Below the pieces are notes generated by a model. It made no database searches. It saw nothing but the letters and a program-made list of their open reading frames with translations, and was not told the origin of the DNA. Positions 34,001-45,308 of a stretch of 64,000 bases of DNA are shown here, in pieces; the first letter of the stretch is position 1, and every line of letters starts with the position of its first letter. The translations under genes were made by a program, and so were the position numbers. This DNA is from Lingula anatina (lineage: Eukaryota > Brachiopoda > Lingulata > Lingulida > Lingulidae), in the NCBI RefSeq assembly GCF_001039355.2, contig NW_019775759.1:148791-212790 (forward strand), given 5' to 3'.

Positions 34001-35092
34001 CAAACTTCTTTCGGTCATTTCTTACTGTCATATCATATATTCTAACATAATATAATTGTTTCAATGTTCTGTACGTAACGTTTTTATAGCCACTGGTATT
34101 GGTATTGTCATCTCAGCGCTTGTAGGGATTGCTGGAATAGTAGCACTGGCGTTTGTAGCCCGACGAAGGTATGTGTGCTACACCCATTTCATAACTTATG
34201 TTTCATAATACTAATTCTCATTATGTTGTTATGCACATGTGAAATTAATGCGTATCTATCGAAACTTTTGGATATATTTAAGGTTTTACATGTGCGCGCG
34301 TGCATGGGTTCAAGTGCTTGTTTCCAGAGGACAGTGCAAACTGGCATGCAATATGAAATGGGCATTAAATACGATGCATTGTTCCTAAGGGCCTTATTAT
34401 TTAGATTACATGATATTTTGTTATAAGGCTGTGCCACAAGAGCTTTATTCATATTTTGTATGACCTTTTGATGAATCGTGTACGAAATATCAAAACATGA
34501 TTTCATTTAATCCGGTAGATATTCGGCAAGAAGAACTAAGGTGACTAAACAATTCTCTGCCACTAATGATTCCGACAAAATTAGAACTATATCTAGCCAA
34601 AAGGAAACTAAGCTACCAGATCAAGGATGGAATAAGACACAAGACAAAACACCACCACATTTGGAACCGAACAGGATGTGTGTCCAAGAGACTGTTCCTA
34701 TTAATGGTACCAGTGTCTATTCCTATGAAAAGGCCAATCTGACAAAGTTGAACAGTTCTAGAGGGAACGAAGTGTTTTGCCATTCTGACGCCAATGGTAA
34801 AACGAATCCCATCTCGCATGAAAAGAGATACATAGAGATACATGATGATAACTCGAGGGAAGAACGACTGATCGATCAGTATGAAAGTCCACAGCAAGGT
34901 TCGGATCGCCTGGGTACCACGCAACTTATTTGTAACAGTCTGTATGCAGTGAATGAGAACTCTGCTTTAAGAATGAATTCCCTTTATGGAGTAGCCGACA
35001 CCTCTGATACGGTATTTGTTGACAATGTTATTTACGACGAGGACAGCAATGGTGATGATCAACTGATGGAAAACTATTTATATGAGGCATGA
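31039..35092 (+). CDS. Gene C: divergent PLAT / ShK-like / stalk type I membrane protein
   Basis: Nine exons: 31039-31105, 31946-32096, 32454-32553, 32824-32905, 33029-33142, 33289-33540, 33683-33766, 34090-34168, 34519-35092. Every phase agrees and the product is 500 residues. Signal peptide (MPVMIYILTALPFLLCHASV); PLAT domain (23-133; GAGTDGSVFTTLYG, FDTWHLDY), more divergent than in A and B; seven-cysteine ShK-like module (134-171; SCDC, CPWSC); Ser/Thr stalk (172-283) with a TYTEVSA repeat; membrane helix (about 286-305; ISALVGIAGIVALAFVA) then RRR; and a 191-residue tail with NSLYAV, NSLYGV, NVIYDE and a terminal YLYEA. The start is the first of two ATGs (the other is at 31048); both give a usable signal peptide. 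Exon order and phases match gene B, showing common descent. AATAAA lies at 35121, unusually close to the stop. Confidence 0.88.
33483..33540 (+). repeat. 21-bp coding repeat in gene C stalk
   Basis: ACTTATACTGAGGTATCTGC recurs in frame nearly three times and gives TYTEVSA units at the end of the stalk exon. Stalk length is therefore likely to vary between alleles. Confidence 0.8.
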
Positions 35093-36543
35093 GTATAATA
35101 ATAATAAGAATTGTTTAAGAAATAAAAAAAGTAGATTGTAAATGCTGCGTGAGCTCAAAGCGCATGAAGAACAATTTCTGAAAATGAGTTAGCTAAATAG
35201 ACAAAGAGACAGTGAAAGCTGAAATAATGTGAAAGATGAGAAACCTAAAAGTTAATTCTGACAAATTTCGCAGGCCTAAATGCACATCATATGGTCCGAA
35301 TCAGATATCTGGTCTGCCCTGTCTAAACTTTAAGCATTTACACATTGTATATAAATAACGGTCTCTTAATTATGCATTACGGTTGTAATGGAATTCTCGA
35401 TTGAAAATTTTCAATTATTTGAAATTAAGCGCGACGCTGATTAGGAAATTGCTTTAAATAGCGACTCGAATTTTAAGAGCTATTATCAACCCAGTCTTGT
35501 AATGGTTAAAGATCAAACGAAACATAATTTTGCCTTAGATCTCTATTACAGTGTAGCCTTACCAATTACATAAGTCAAGAGCAAGGTCGAATTGTTAGCA
35601 ATTTTGAGGCGCAGACTTTAATTTTCCAATTATTAATTTTCCAATAAATAAATCAATCAAAATGATTTTTAATGAGATTTATGAAATGTCAAAAGCCCTT
35701 TCTGTCTTAATAAAATGATAGCGTGAATGCCAATTGGAAATGAACACTGGCGAACCAAATATTCAGAAATGGTAGGGTGGTTCAAAACAAAATACCGTGG
35801 CAATTTTACAATATGCTAATGAGTACGACTGTTGTAATGAAGGACATTGGTGCACAACGCAAGCAGCTGCCAGCAATGACATACAAAAAATCTAATGATA
35901 TAGCATAATGACTTTTTGATCCACATTTAAGACAATGTAAGGAGTTTTCAGAACAATCCCAATATCTGCCGTTTACCCCTGTATGATGTTGGAGATTGGG
36001 TGCATGTGGGCTTTTAGAGGGGTAACCTTAAAGGGATAATAACTCTTCGTTTCGGTCAAAAAAAATAATAATTTTCCTGGAGTAAACAACAATTTTCCCA
36101 TACTTACCGATGGTTAATGAATCCATTTTTACATTCAAAGTTAGTCCCTGGTTTTTTTCTAAAAAGTTTGGTTTTTTGTTAAAATCTCTTAAGTGATTAT
36201 TACAGAGTATAGCCATCAATGAAGGTCACGTGGTCTAAAGACAAGCTCAGATATCAGAATAATAGCTGTTACTGCCGTTTTTGTGGTAAAACAGAATCTA
36301 TTATATTTCTATGAGTTATTCACAATGTTTTTATTGTGAAATATAGATCTCATACGAAGAGTTATTATCCCTTTAAACAAACACAATATGTATAACCGAT
36401 TGGAATTGGCGATCATTACTATACCAGACAAATTAACCTTTTCACTCTCAATTTACAAGTTAAATCAGATTATTTGGATGACGGAAGAGGAAATGAGATG
36501 TGCCAGTAAAATTTTCTTCATCAGACGTAATTGCTGCCTCGAG
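35093..36543. other. Intergenic, AT-rich, with one MITE
   Basis: Apart from the 3' end of gene C and the TTAA-flanked MITE at 36032-36372, no coding or RNA feature was recognised on either strand. Confidence 0.5.
36032..36372. mobile_element. TTAA-flanked MITE, copy 2 (complete)
   Basis: This 341-bp element has terminal inverted repeats AGGGATAATAACTCTTCG and is flanked by TTAA on both sides (36028-36031 and 36373-36376). It is the inverse copy of 11219-11570. There is no frame. TTAA duplication points to mobilisation by a piggyBac-type transposase, which is not encoded here. Confidence 0.8.
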
Positions 36544-36618
36544 TATATAAAAATCCTCGTGTAAGCGGCATTACATATTTTCACAAGCGACATTGCCAGT
36601 GTCTGTAGGAAAACGCAG
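36544..36618 (+). promoter_or_regulatory. TATA promoter and noncoding exon of the TIL inhibitor gene
   Basis: TATATAAAAA lies at 36544-36553, and an initiator-like TCACAAG lies about 30 bp later. A noncoding exon would end at a CAG/GTAGGT donor after 36618 and join the acceptor at 37187-37188, 13 bases before the start codon. The transcription start is inferred. Confidence 0.6.
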
Positions 36619-37201
36619 GTAGGTACATATTTGCAAAGTGTAAACACATCCATCGATGGCGCATGTGGACAGTTCTTGTACACCATAAAAAGTATTGACA
36701 GTCTATGTTTGCAACTTTTTAGTACTATTTTTAGTTATATTGTATATTTTATCGAAGATAGTAGTTGTATTGGCACTGAATGCACAAACGAATTCACTGG
36801 GAAACAGAGAGAGGAAAATAGGTTGTTGCGAAGTGTTTATTGAGTCGTACTTCCCGAGGACACAGTCATAAACTGTTTTATAATGCCCTCTCAAACAGTA
36901 AATACTGTCACTTAAATCAGCAAATCTGGCCGTTTTCTGTCAGCTGCTTTCATCGCAGAGATGTGACTGATCTATGTTTTTTTTTTACTTATCAGTAACC
37001 GAAAGAAAATAGTGGAATTCTATTCTTTAATTTCTATTAAATTTCTATGAGGTGAGATTATACATCTACACTAAAAAAATTGAAGCGTGTTCTTTATCTG
37101 ATTGAAACAACAGCAAGAAGCAGTAGCCATATTATTTTTTTTTTGTTAATATCATTTGTTTAGTTAATAAAATATCATTTTGTTCCAGATAATTCATCAA
37201 C

Positions 37202-38125
37202 ATGAAGTGTATTGTAGTGTTGATACTGTTTGTTGCAGTCGCACAAGTCGAATGCGCCCCTAGAGGTAAGGAACGCCCGCATTGTTTTCCGTCAAGATCA
37301 TATTTGTTCAGCCACATGAGCAAAACAAAGTCTTCAGAAATTCGTTATAAAGAGCATTACATGAAAAATGAGACACAATGAATGCTTTATTTTTTGTAAC
37401 AATTAACTCAGTTATTCTCCAACCCACAAAAGTATGTTCTAGGATAATAGAGAAACAACAAAACGCATGTATTTTCTCATTATTATTATTATTATTATTA
37501 TTATGTGATTGTATAGATTTTTGGTTTTGATTGAAGGCCTTTTTACGCTTAGGTTTTTACGATATTGATCAGGGAAGAGCGTTTCACAAACGCCTGTGTC
37601 CCAGTAGACATTTTTAAAACTTAAATGAAATATTGTCACTTCTAAAAGTAAAAGCAAAAGTAAGGGGTCTCGTTGAAAATTTGAGAAACGCAATTTATTT
37701 TCCATAGGATTCTATATTAAGACGTCATAGTCGTTTTCTAAGACAATTGTATCTATCTCCTCACAGTCTGTCGAGGTGACCTTGTTTGGACGGAATGTGG
37801 CACCGCATGTGAGCGTAGCTGTAATCGACCGGATGTCAGTGTCTGCACCAAGAACTGCATCCCTGACACGTGCCAATGCCCCGCAGGGAAAATCCGCAAG
37901 GACGGCACGAACGCATGCCTCGACTCCATGGATCAGTGCTGCCCCGGGGATCTGGTGTGGACAGACTGCGCCACAGCGTGTGAGCGCACCTGTAGCCAAC
38001 CTGAAAAAAGAAGAGCCTGCACTTTTAACTGCGTTCCCGGCGTCACCTGCCAATGTCCTCCTGGAAAAATCCGTCGCGACGGCACTAACGAGTGCGTCAA
38101 CAACGTAGCCCAGTGCTTAGCATAA
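37202..38125 (+). CDS. Secreted two-domain TIL protease inhibitor
   Basis: Coding exons are 37202-37265 and 37767-38125 (phase-1 intron), giving 140 residues. The signal peptide is MKCIVVLILFVAVAQVECA. Two trypsin-inhibitor-like domains follow, about 23-79 and 80-139, each with the ten-cysteine TIL pattern (VWTEC, CERSC, CQCPAGKIRKDG; VWTDC, CERTC, CQCPPGKIRRDG). By analogy with Ascaris-type inhibitors the reactive site lies between cysteines 5 and 6. Those loops read TKN and TFN, so domain 1 would have Lys at P1 and domain 2 Phe. The family blocks serine proteases extracellularly, in defence or in protection of secretions. AATAAA is at 38455. Confidence 0.9.
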
Positions 38126-39759
38126 AGTTCATCGGCCTTCACCTGAGAGGTCAAGGTCATGCAGCGTTTCTTTTTTCAAAAAGAGAAAGTGTTTGGGCTA
38201 AAAAAATGTAACAAATCACTTGTTTTCCAATTACTTGTCTGAAGATAAACTGCAATGAATTGTTATTCCGGCATTTGTTTTTATTATTTCGGGTAAACTG
38301 CATCAATTTGCGTTACAGCTGCATATGGTACCTGCATAAGATCCATTTCGATAAAACAAATGTTGATTGGCAAATACTCACGCTGATTAAAACATAAGAA
38401 TATAACTGTGGGTATTATTTATCGAGAGTGTAATTCACTAAACAGCTTTGAATCAATAAAAAAATTATGAAATATTGACGAGCAGTGGGCTGAGACAAAC
38501 GCTTAACTGATGGAAAAATAATTAAGAGAACCAAAAAGACCTACACTTCATAAAGATCCTTCATACCCAGAAGCATTTTCTTAAATGGTTGAGAAATGAG
38601 GTAGGGAGAGTGGGGGGGGGGGGGACTACTCTGGTGTGGTTTATTGGTTTGACAACAAAGTAATATAATAGACCTCCGAATATCTTGCTGCTAATTTGAT
38701 GGTGGGAAATACATTTTACAACTATGTCACAGACAGAGAGGGCCGGTTGTCATAGCTGCATCTCTTGTAAATAAAAATGAAAATAACAAATTTTGATTTT
38801 ATAATATTATTCAAGATTGAATGAAACTTTTGCAAAACAAATTATGCACGTTCTGCACGAAGTTGTTGTGCAATCACATGTCTGCCTGTAGTTCTAAATA
38901 AAAGGAAATCATGGCACCTATGCATGTGAGAAGGCAAACTTGGATTTTTTGGGGGGAGGGGGGGCTGTTAAATAATTTTTAAAATCGCAGACATTTAAAT
39001 GTATGTTAGCCTTCTGTATAGCATTTTTCTGGAATTTTCAACACTTTCCCTCACTACCAAGGTGTATCAATTCCTAAGTCGTAGAAAAAAATACGCATTG
39101 TAAATCGTTTATTTTTTTTCCTTTTTGATCAAAATTTCTCATTTTTGAGCCACTCCCGAAATGGAGATGAAGACTTATGGATTTCACTCGTGATGATAAA
39201 AAATAAGAATACAAGAGCTCAAAACTAGATATATAGATAGATTGGCATTTTCTCAGCAGTTTTGGATAGGCTACATGTAAACCTTCTTGATGAATGACAA
39301 GGTATAAAAAGTTCCAGGGAATTAATTTTGAGCTATGTACAATAATCTTAAACCTCCTTTCACCAATCTTTTTTCCTGACAACGTGGTAGTAAGCTTTCT
39401 TCATTTTATTTATACGTTCTTTTCCACGGTCGACCAACAGTTTTGTTCAAACGAGAGATCTGAAGCGATCTACATATAAGTTACAGAAAATGCAGGGGAC
39501 ATAATTAGAAAATATTACAATCACAAAGAATAAAATATTCATGATAACATATAAGTCACAACAAACACATATAATTTATTTTTTTAAAAAGTGTTTACTG
39601 AAAAAAATGAGAAAAAAATAAAGCAATAACAATACCTGTAAGCTTTAACTGTAAGTTAGCGCACAAAATGTGTGACAAAGCAATTAAACTTTAATGATAA
39701 TTAAAAAGACATATCCCATTACTTCACCCTTTTCTTCTGAAATGTGAATTTTCCATTTC
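38126..39759. other. 3' UTRs of convergent genes and intergenic spacer
   Basis: This holds the TIL 3' UTR and, on the other strand, the probable 3' UTR of the membrane-protein gene (a reverse-strand AATAAA near 39575). Short poly-G tracts lie near 38609 and 38950. No gene was recognised. Confidence 0.5.
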
Positions 39760-40968
39760 TCAGTACCTCATAGAAACCGTTTTTAAAGGAACGTTGTTTC
39801 GTCTGTCTATGAAGAAGTCTTTATCCTTTCGTCTCCAGGCAACGTACATACAAACAGTAAGCACCATATCGTCCACCAGGAATGGATTTTGAATTTTTCG
39901 AATGGAAAATGAATAAAGAATTGTCAACGTGAATAGACCCAGGGCAGAGGGCCAACTCCCAATTTCTTTCTCTTCACTTATTAGAACCCCAATAACGAAG
40001 GTTACAATACATCCTAATAAGAAGTCCGTTTGCCAATTTTCTTTGGATGTAATGATGCCAGTGATTGCGTAAGTTACGAGAAAACTGATCAAGTGACTCC
40101 ACGCGCATGATGGCGCCATTTCGTGCAAGACATGGCACCACGACTGCTTCACCGGAAAGATGGAGACTGTTTCCCTGCGTAGAAGATGAAAAGGCAAACT
40201 GGTGAAAAGTACGGGGAGACAAGGCCATGCATGTGCTTTGTAGATCCATATGCTTTGCCAAATTAAATCCCACAGCAGCGCAGCGGTTGTGAGGAGGAAT
40301 ATGGTGTTCCGCCCGTTGCAGAATATTAGCGCCAAATAACACAGAAACCACCCCAATACAAATGATGATAGATACAGGAGAACCGCCAGAGGTAAAACTA
40401 GCACCAACGGTCGCACACAGTAGAGTAAGATGCACAGAACAATGACGAGTCCTGGTATCGAATAAATAAAAACAGTGAGTCCGTACGTGTCTGAAACGTT
40501 GTGGAACCTAAGGTTAACTTCCCACATTTGATACATTTTCACGCCTTCTAGTCCGATTTTAGGGAGTAACACACCTGACACTAAAACTGCTTGAAAATGC
40601 TCTGTGAATAATGCCATTCCTGTGAAATACGACTCAACCGGATAGTCAGTCACATCGTCGTCTGCATCCCCATCGGCGGAAGCACCCGTGAGTAGCCGAT
40701 CTTTACCGAAGGCATCAACAGCTCCCGTGAGAATCCCCAAAATAGCACCGAGTGTCGACTCGTAGATGATATCCCAAGCCGGATGAGTCACCTTCAGTAT
40801 AAGAGATGAAATTAAGAGGAATTCAAGTAGAAATAACAGTACTCCGTTGATGTTGTTTTCATGGCCGAGACGCACGAGGGAGATGACCTGGCAGACGACA
40901 AGACTGAGGGCGAAAACTCCTCGAATGACACTCCGCATGGACCCTGCCATATTCTGTAACTTTACCAC
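39760..40968 (-). CDS. Intronless multipass membrane protein, family not recognised
   Basis: A single uninterrupted frame of 402 residues. Hydrophobic segments suitable for membrane spans lie near residues 14-32, 42-60, 85-100, 163-185, 186-225 (two), 226-245, 293-312, 320-340, 350-368 and 375-392. An acidic loop (DGDADDD, about 98-104) and a basic C-terminus are visible. There is no N-terminal cleaved signal and no motif I can assign to a transporter or receptor family. Intronlessness next to heavily split genes suggests a retrocopy or a lineage-specific gene. Its 5' 770 bases recur after the n at 41904, which I attribute to assembly. Confidence 0.75.
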   Translation of the reverse strand: MVKLQNMAGSMRSVIRGVFALSLVVCQVISLVRLGHENNINGVLLFLLEFLLISSLILKVTHPAWDIIYESTLGAILGILTGAVDAFGKDRLLTGASADGDADDDVTDYPVESYFTGMALFTEHFQAVLVSGVLLPKIGLEGVKMYQMWEVNLRFHNVSDTYGLTVFIYSIPGLVIVLCILLYCVRPLVLVLPLAVLLYLSSFVLGWFLCYLALIFCNGRNTIFLLTTAALLWDLIWQSIWIYKAHAWPCLPVLFTSLPFHLLRRETVSIFPVKQSWCHVLHEMAPSCAWSHLISFLVTYAITGIITSKENWQTDFLLGCIVTFVIGVLISEEKEIGSWPSALGLFTLTILYSFSIRKIQNPFLVDDMVLTVCMYVAWRRKDKDFFIDRRNNVPLKTVSMRY

Positions 40969-41903
40969 GTAGCATCTATGCTATCTTATTACAGCCACCT
41001 GTTGATGTAGTTGATCTCGGTATACTGGCTTTTAATGAATAATGTATATGGAATGCTATAGTTAATTTTATCGAATATACATTGCAGACCTACCAGTATA
41101 TTATACAGAGATTAAATCAATGATTGCTTTCTGTAGGTTACTGTTGACACTGGAGCTCATATTGTAGTGTACGTCAACATTTTTTGTCATTTACAACAGT
41201 ACCTTGCCGTGTAGATTTAGCAGTGTCCTTATTTTAATGATCCAGTGCCACTTTTACAGAGGGGCCATATCGTCGCCTCATATCGTAAACAGCATAGGAA
41301 GCCATGAAATACGCGGCGTCGACATCTTGAATCTACAGGTACATTGCACGTAGTAAAAGCGACACACGTGAAGCACCTGGGTCACTTGTATCGATATCCA
41401 CCTTCACTAATACAAGTTATATAACTCTCCCTTGTAAACCTAATCTGGGCGCAGTTCGAGTTGAGCTTGGCTATTTGTGATAGTGAATATCCTATATCCT
41501 ATACGCGAACTACCCAGACTAACTGCAGCCTGCCATTTAGTATGACACCGTGGTACGTTTCCTGTAACAGTGACCTGCTGCTGCTACACTACCTGCGTCA
41601 CCTTTGTGCGTGTATTGTGTGAGGTACACAATTTAGAAATCTGATAAACGCCCACTAGTCATCCTGATAAAATCCCGTACTGAGGAAGGAACATATGACC
41701 GAAACTATTTTCGGTTGCAAGGGATAAATACTGTTATTATTATAATTGTTGTTGTTGTTATTATTCACCATTATTTTTATTAATTCAAAATCGTTACAGC
41801 ACACGGGTTATTGACACTGCAGAAGGGACTGGCGCACTTGTTGTTGACCCACTTATGATCAATGGGTGTATGTTTGTACATACATTTCTTTAGATAAATC
41901 CAC
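40199..41903. repeat. Left copy of a 1705-bp direct repeat abutting a gap
   Basis: This block is repeated at 41905-43609 with exactly the same length and no indels. Substitutions are seen, for example at 40791 (Val/Met in the protein), 40981 and near 41106. It ends at the base before the n. Confidence 0.9.
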
Positions 41904-41904
41904 N
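41904..41904. other. Assembly gap (single n) between two copies of the same sequence
   Basis: The n separates the end of one copy of the 1705-bp block from the start of the next. This arrangement is expected when two overlapping contigs, probably two haplotypes, are joined without merging. Confidence 0.85.
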
Positions 41905-42674
41905 CTGGTGAAAAGTACGGGGAGACAAGGCCATGCATGTGCTTTGTAGATCCATATGCTTTGCCAAATTAAATCCCACAGCAGCGCAGCGGTTGTGAGG
42001 AGGAATATGGTGTTCCGCCCGTTGCAGAATATTAGCGCCAAATAACACAGAAACCACCCCAATACAAATGATGATAGATACAGGAGAACCGCCAGAGGTA
42101 AAACTAGCACCAACGGTCGCACACAGTAGAGTAAGATGCACAGAACAATGACGAGTCCTGGTATCGAATAAATAAAAACAGTGAGTCCGTACGTGTCTGA
42201 AACGTTGTGGAACCTAAGGTTAACTTCCCACATTTGATACATTTTCACGCCTTCTAGTCCGATTTTAGGGAGTAACACACCTGACACTAAAACTGCTTGA
42301 AAATGCTCTGTGAATAATGCCATTCCTGTGAAATACGACTCAACCGGATAGTCAGTCACATCGTCGTCTGCATCCCCATCGGCGGAAGCACCCGTGAGTA
42401 GCCGATCTTTACCGAAGGCATCAACAGCTCCCGTGAGAATCCCCAAAATAGCACCGAGTGTCGACTCGTAGATGATATCCCAAGCCGGATGAGTCATCTT
42501 CAGTATAAGAGATGAAATTAAGAGGAATTCAAGTAGAAATAACAGTACTCCGTTGATGTTGTTTTCATGGCCGAGACGCACGAGGGAGATGACCTGGCAG
42601 ACGACAAGACTGAGGGCGAAAACTCCTCGAATGACACTCCGCATGGACCCTGCCATATTCTGTAACTTTACCAC
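41905..42674 (-). pseudogene. Truncated duplicate of the multipass membrane gene (probable assembly artefact)
   Basis: The frame begins at 42674 with the same start as the gene at 40968. It runs about 257 residues identical except Met for Val near residue 60, then is cut by the n. It has no independent 3' end. Treat it as an allelic copy of the 39760-40968 gene, not a second locus. Confidence 0.8.
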
Positions 42675-43609
42675 GTAGCATCTATGTTATCTTATTACAG
42701 CCACCTGTTGATGTAGTTGATCTCGGTATACTGGCTTTTAATGAATAATGTATATGGAATGCTATAGTTAATTTTATCGAATATACATTGCAGACCTACC
42801 AGTATATTATACAGAGATGAAATCAATGATTGCTTTCTGTAGGTTACTGTTGACACTGGAGCTCATATTGTAGTGTACGTCAACATTTTTTGTCATTTAC
42901 AACAGTACCGTGCCGTGTAGATTTAGCAGTGTCCTTATTTTAATGATCCAGTGCCACTTTTACAGAGGGGCCATATCGTCGCCTCATATCGTAAACAGCA
43001 TAGGAAGCCATGAAATACGCGGCGTCGACATCTTGAATCTACAGGTACATTGCACGTAGTAAAAGCGACACACGTGAAGCACCTGGGTCACTTGTATCGA
43101 TATCCACCTTCACTAATACAAGTTATATAACTCTCCCTTGTAAACCTAATCTGGGCGCAGTTCGAGTTGAGCTTGGCTATTTGTGATAGTGAATATCCTA
43201 TATCCTATACGCGAACTACCCAGACTAACTGCAGCCTGCCATTTAGTATGACACCGTGGTACGTTTCCTGTAACAGTGACCTGCTGCTGCTACACTACCT
43301 GCGTCACCTTTGTGCGTGTATTGTGTGAGGTACACAATTTAGAAATCTGATAAACGCCCACTAGTCATCCTGATAAAATCCCGTACTGAGGAAGGAACAT
43401 ATGACCGAAACTATTTTCGGTTGCAAGGGATAAATACTGTTATTATTATAATTGTTGTTGTTGTTATTATTCACCATTATTTTTATTAATTCAAAATCGT
43501 TACAGCACACGGGTTATTGACACTGCAGAAGGGACTGGCGCACTTGTTGTTGACCCACTTATGATCAATGGGTGTATGTTTGTACATACATTTCTTTAGA
43601 TAAATCCAC
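41905..43609. repeat. Right copy of the 1705-bp direct repeat
   Basis: It matches 40199-41903 base for base apart from a few substitutions, then continues into unique sequence at 43610. It contains the 5' part of the membrane-protein gene and its upstream region. Confidence 0.9.
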
Positions 43610-45308
43610 TCGCCTTCTGAATAATGCGTCCTTTGTGTCAGAGTTTATGAAGAAAGAGGTACATTGCACGACTGAAAGTGACAGCCAAATGGCAATTCTT
43701 TACAATTAGGTTGAACCAGGTAAGGGTTATTTTACTGCACGTGACTACCCTCTCATTGCTTTGACACATCATTAATAGAAGGGGTACAGCGTGCGCATGT
43801 CCCTACCTACACGTATCCCCCACCCCTAAACCAAAAATAAATAAATAAAAAGAGAGACACCGAGAGCGAACGAGAGAGAGACGTAGAAAAAGAAATCAAG
43901 CGAAACGAGACAAAATCAAACGATTTTCCTCCCAAGACGTACACAGTAAAATTTTCAGAATTATATATGTATCCTCGTTTCCTTGTCTATTGTTCCATGC
44001 TTCCAAATCGAAGCCACCCATCCAGAGCAAAACCCTAGATTCGCCAAAAAAAATCCTAGACCCCCTTATAAGTTTCATATACTGCAATAATATTTATTGG
44101 AGGTGCAATCCAGGTTTTGGAAGAAGAGTGATCGTACTGTATGGCTCGCTATATTATCACTGAGATTACAAGCGCACCGTCCCATTGTTTGAAATTCCAT
44201 CTCTATATTGATAATCATATCGGGAAAATTTCTGAATGACTGAATTCTTTGTTCATAATGAAATCTGTATCGATAACAACAACTTACCTAAATTAGAGTA
44301 GGCCTACATGTATAACAGGACTGACCGTTGAAGATAAGCTATTCACATAAAACTGATAAAATATACCCTCTTTATTAAGACCCGCTTTACACTGGACGGC
44401 AGCCTTTCCGCGTCCTTTGTGCTACCGTGAAACTGGCATCGCCGTGGTCGTAGAAAGCAAGCGTCGCTTTGGTTACAGAATGAATACTCAATGAGCGACC
44501 AGTTGTCGGCACGCAAAGTATTATTTTTTTAAACTCTCAAACGGGGGTGTTCTATGGGTCGCAGAAAGGACGCCGTCCAGTGTAAAGGGGGCTTAACAGT
44601 CGATAGACCTATCATTTTGGATCATTACATAGATGCTTGTATCATAACATAACGCATTTAGACTTTAATAGCAGTTTATAATTTCAAAATAAACTTAATT
44701 TTTCTTGGCACGACAACTGTATAGACAAAGCAGCAATATAAATCTGCCTTATATTATGAGCAAATTCGGAATAAAAGTATAACGTTGAATATCCTCATAC
44801 AGTCCCTCTCTTAAACAAATCATAATAGTATTCTTTCTTCAAGAAAAAAACGTGCTTTTTTGCATTTTGAGTCTTGTACACTGTATCTGACATCATGGGC
44901 ATTTTTAGATTTTAATTAAATTTTGCCCGACTGCTCTTGCGTCACCTTCAGCACACTTATTCGTCAGATAAATAATTTAATCCACCTTATCCAAATAATT
45001 TTCGTAGGTTATCTGATGATGTTTAATAAAACTATTGTTATAACGTAAGTTGTTAATCTTTGACTGATAACTGAGAATCAACAAGATGTGCAGGCACACG
45101 CATGCGCAGCGGCACGTTCACAGCATTCTCTTCATGCTAAAAATATTAGTAAAGCTGTTTCCTTATAATATAGAAAAAAATTATCAAGACAGGATTTAAA
45201 ATATTGACTATGACTTCGTCTCTCCGTTGATTTAGTGTAATCCTATTGGGAATATTATTTAAAAAAAAAAGTAGATCAAGGTTACGGTCATCTCTGACAG
45301 CGACCTTA
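43610..45308. other. Intergenic spacer with one MITE
   Basis: AT-rich, with simple repeats near 43830-43880 and a TTAA-flanked inverted-repeat element at 44379-44592. No gene was recognised. It includes the 3' flank of the CNB-domain gene on the minus strand. Confidence 0.5.
44379..44592. mobile_element. Second family of TTAA-flanked MITE
   Basis: The ends CCCGCTTTACACTGGACGGC and GCCGTCCAGTGTAAAGGGG are inverted. TTAA lies on both sides (44375-44378 and 44593-44596). It is about 214 bp with no frame, and its sequence is unrelated to the 341-bp TTAA element. Confidence 0.75.

Noticed and set aside
39974-40435. 153-residue minus-strand frame
   Set aside because: It overlaps the 402-residue membrane protein in another frame, and its duplicate at 41890-42141 follows the same assembly artefact.
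41859-42674. Second paralogue of the multipass membrane gene
   Set aside because: Nearly identical, truncated at an n, and the duplicated block continues unchanged into noncoding flank. An unmerged contig overlap explains this better.
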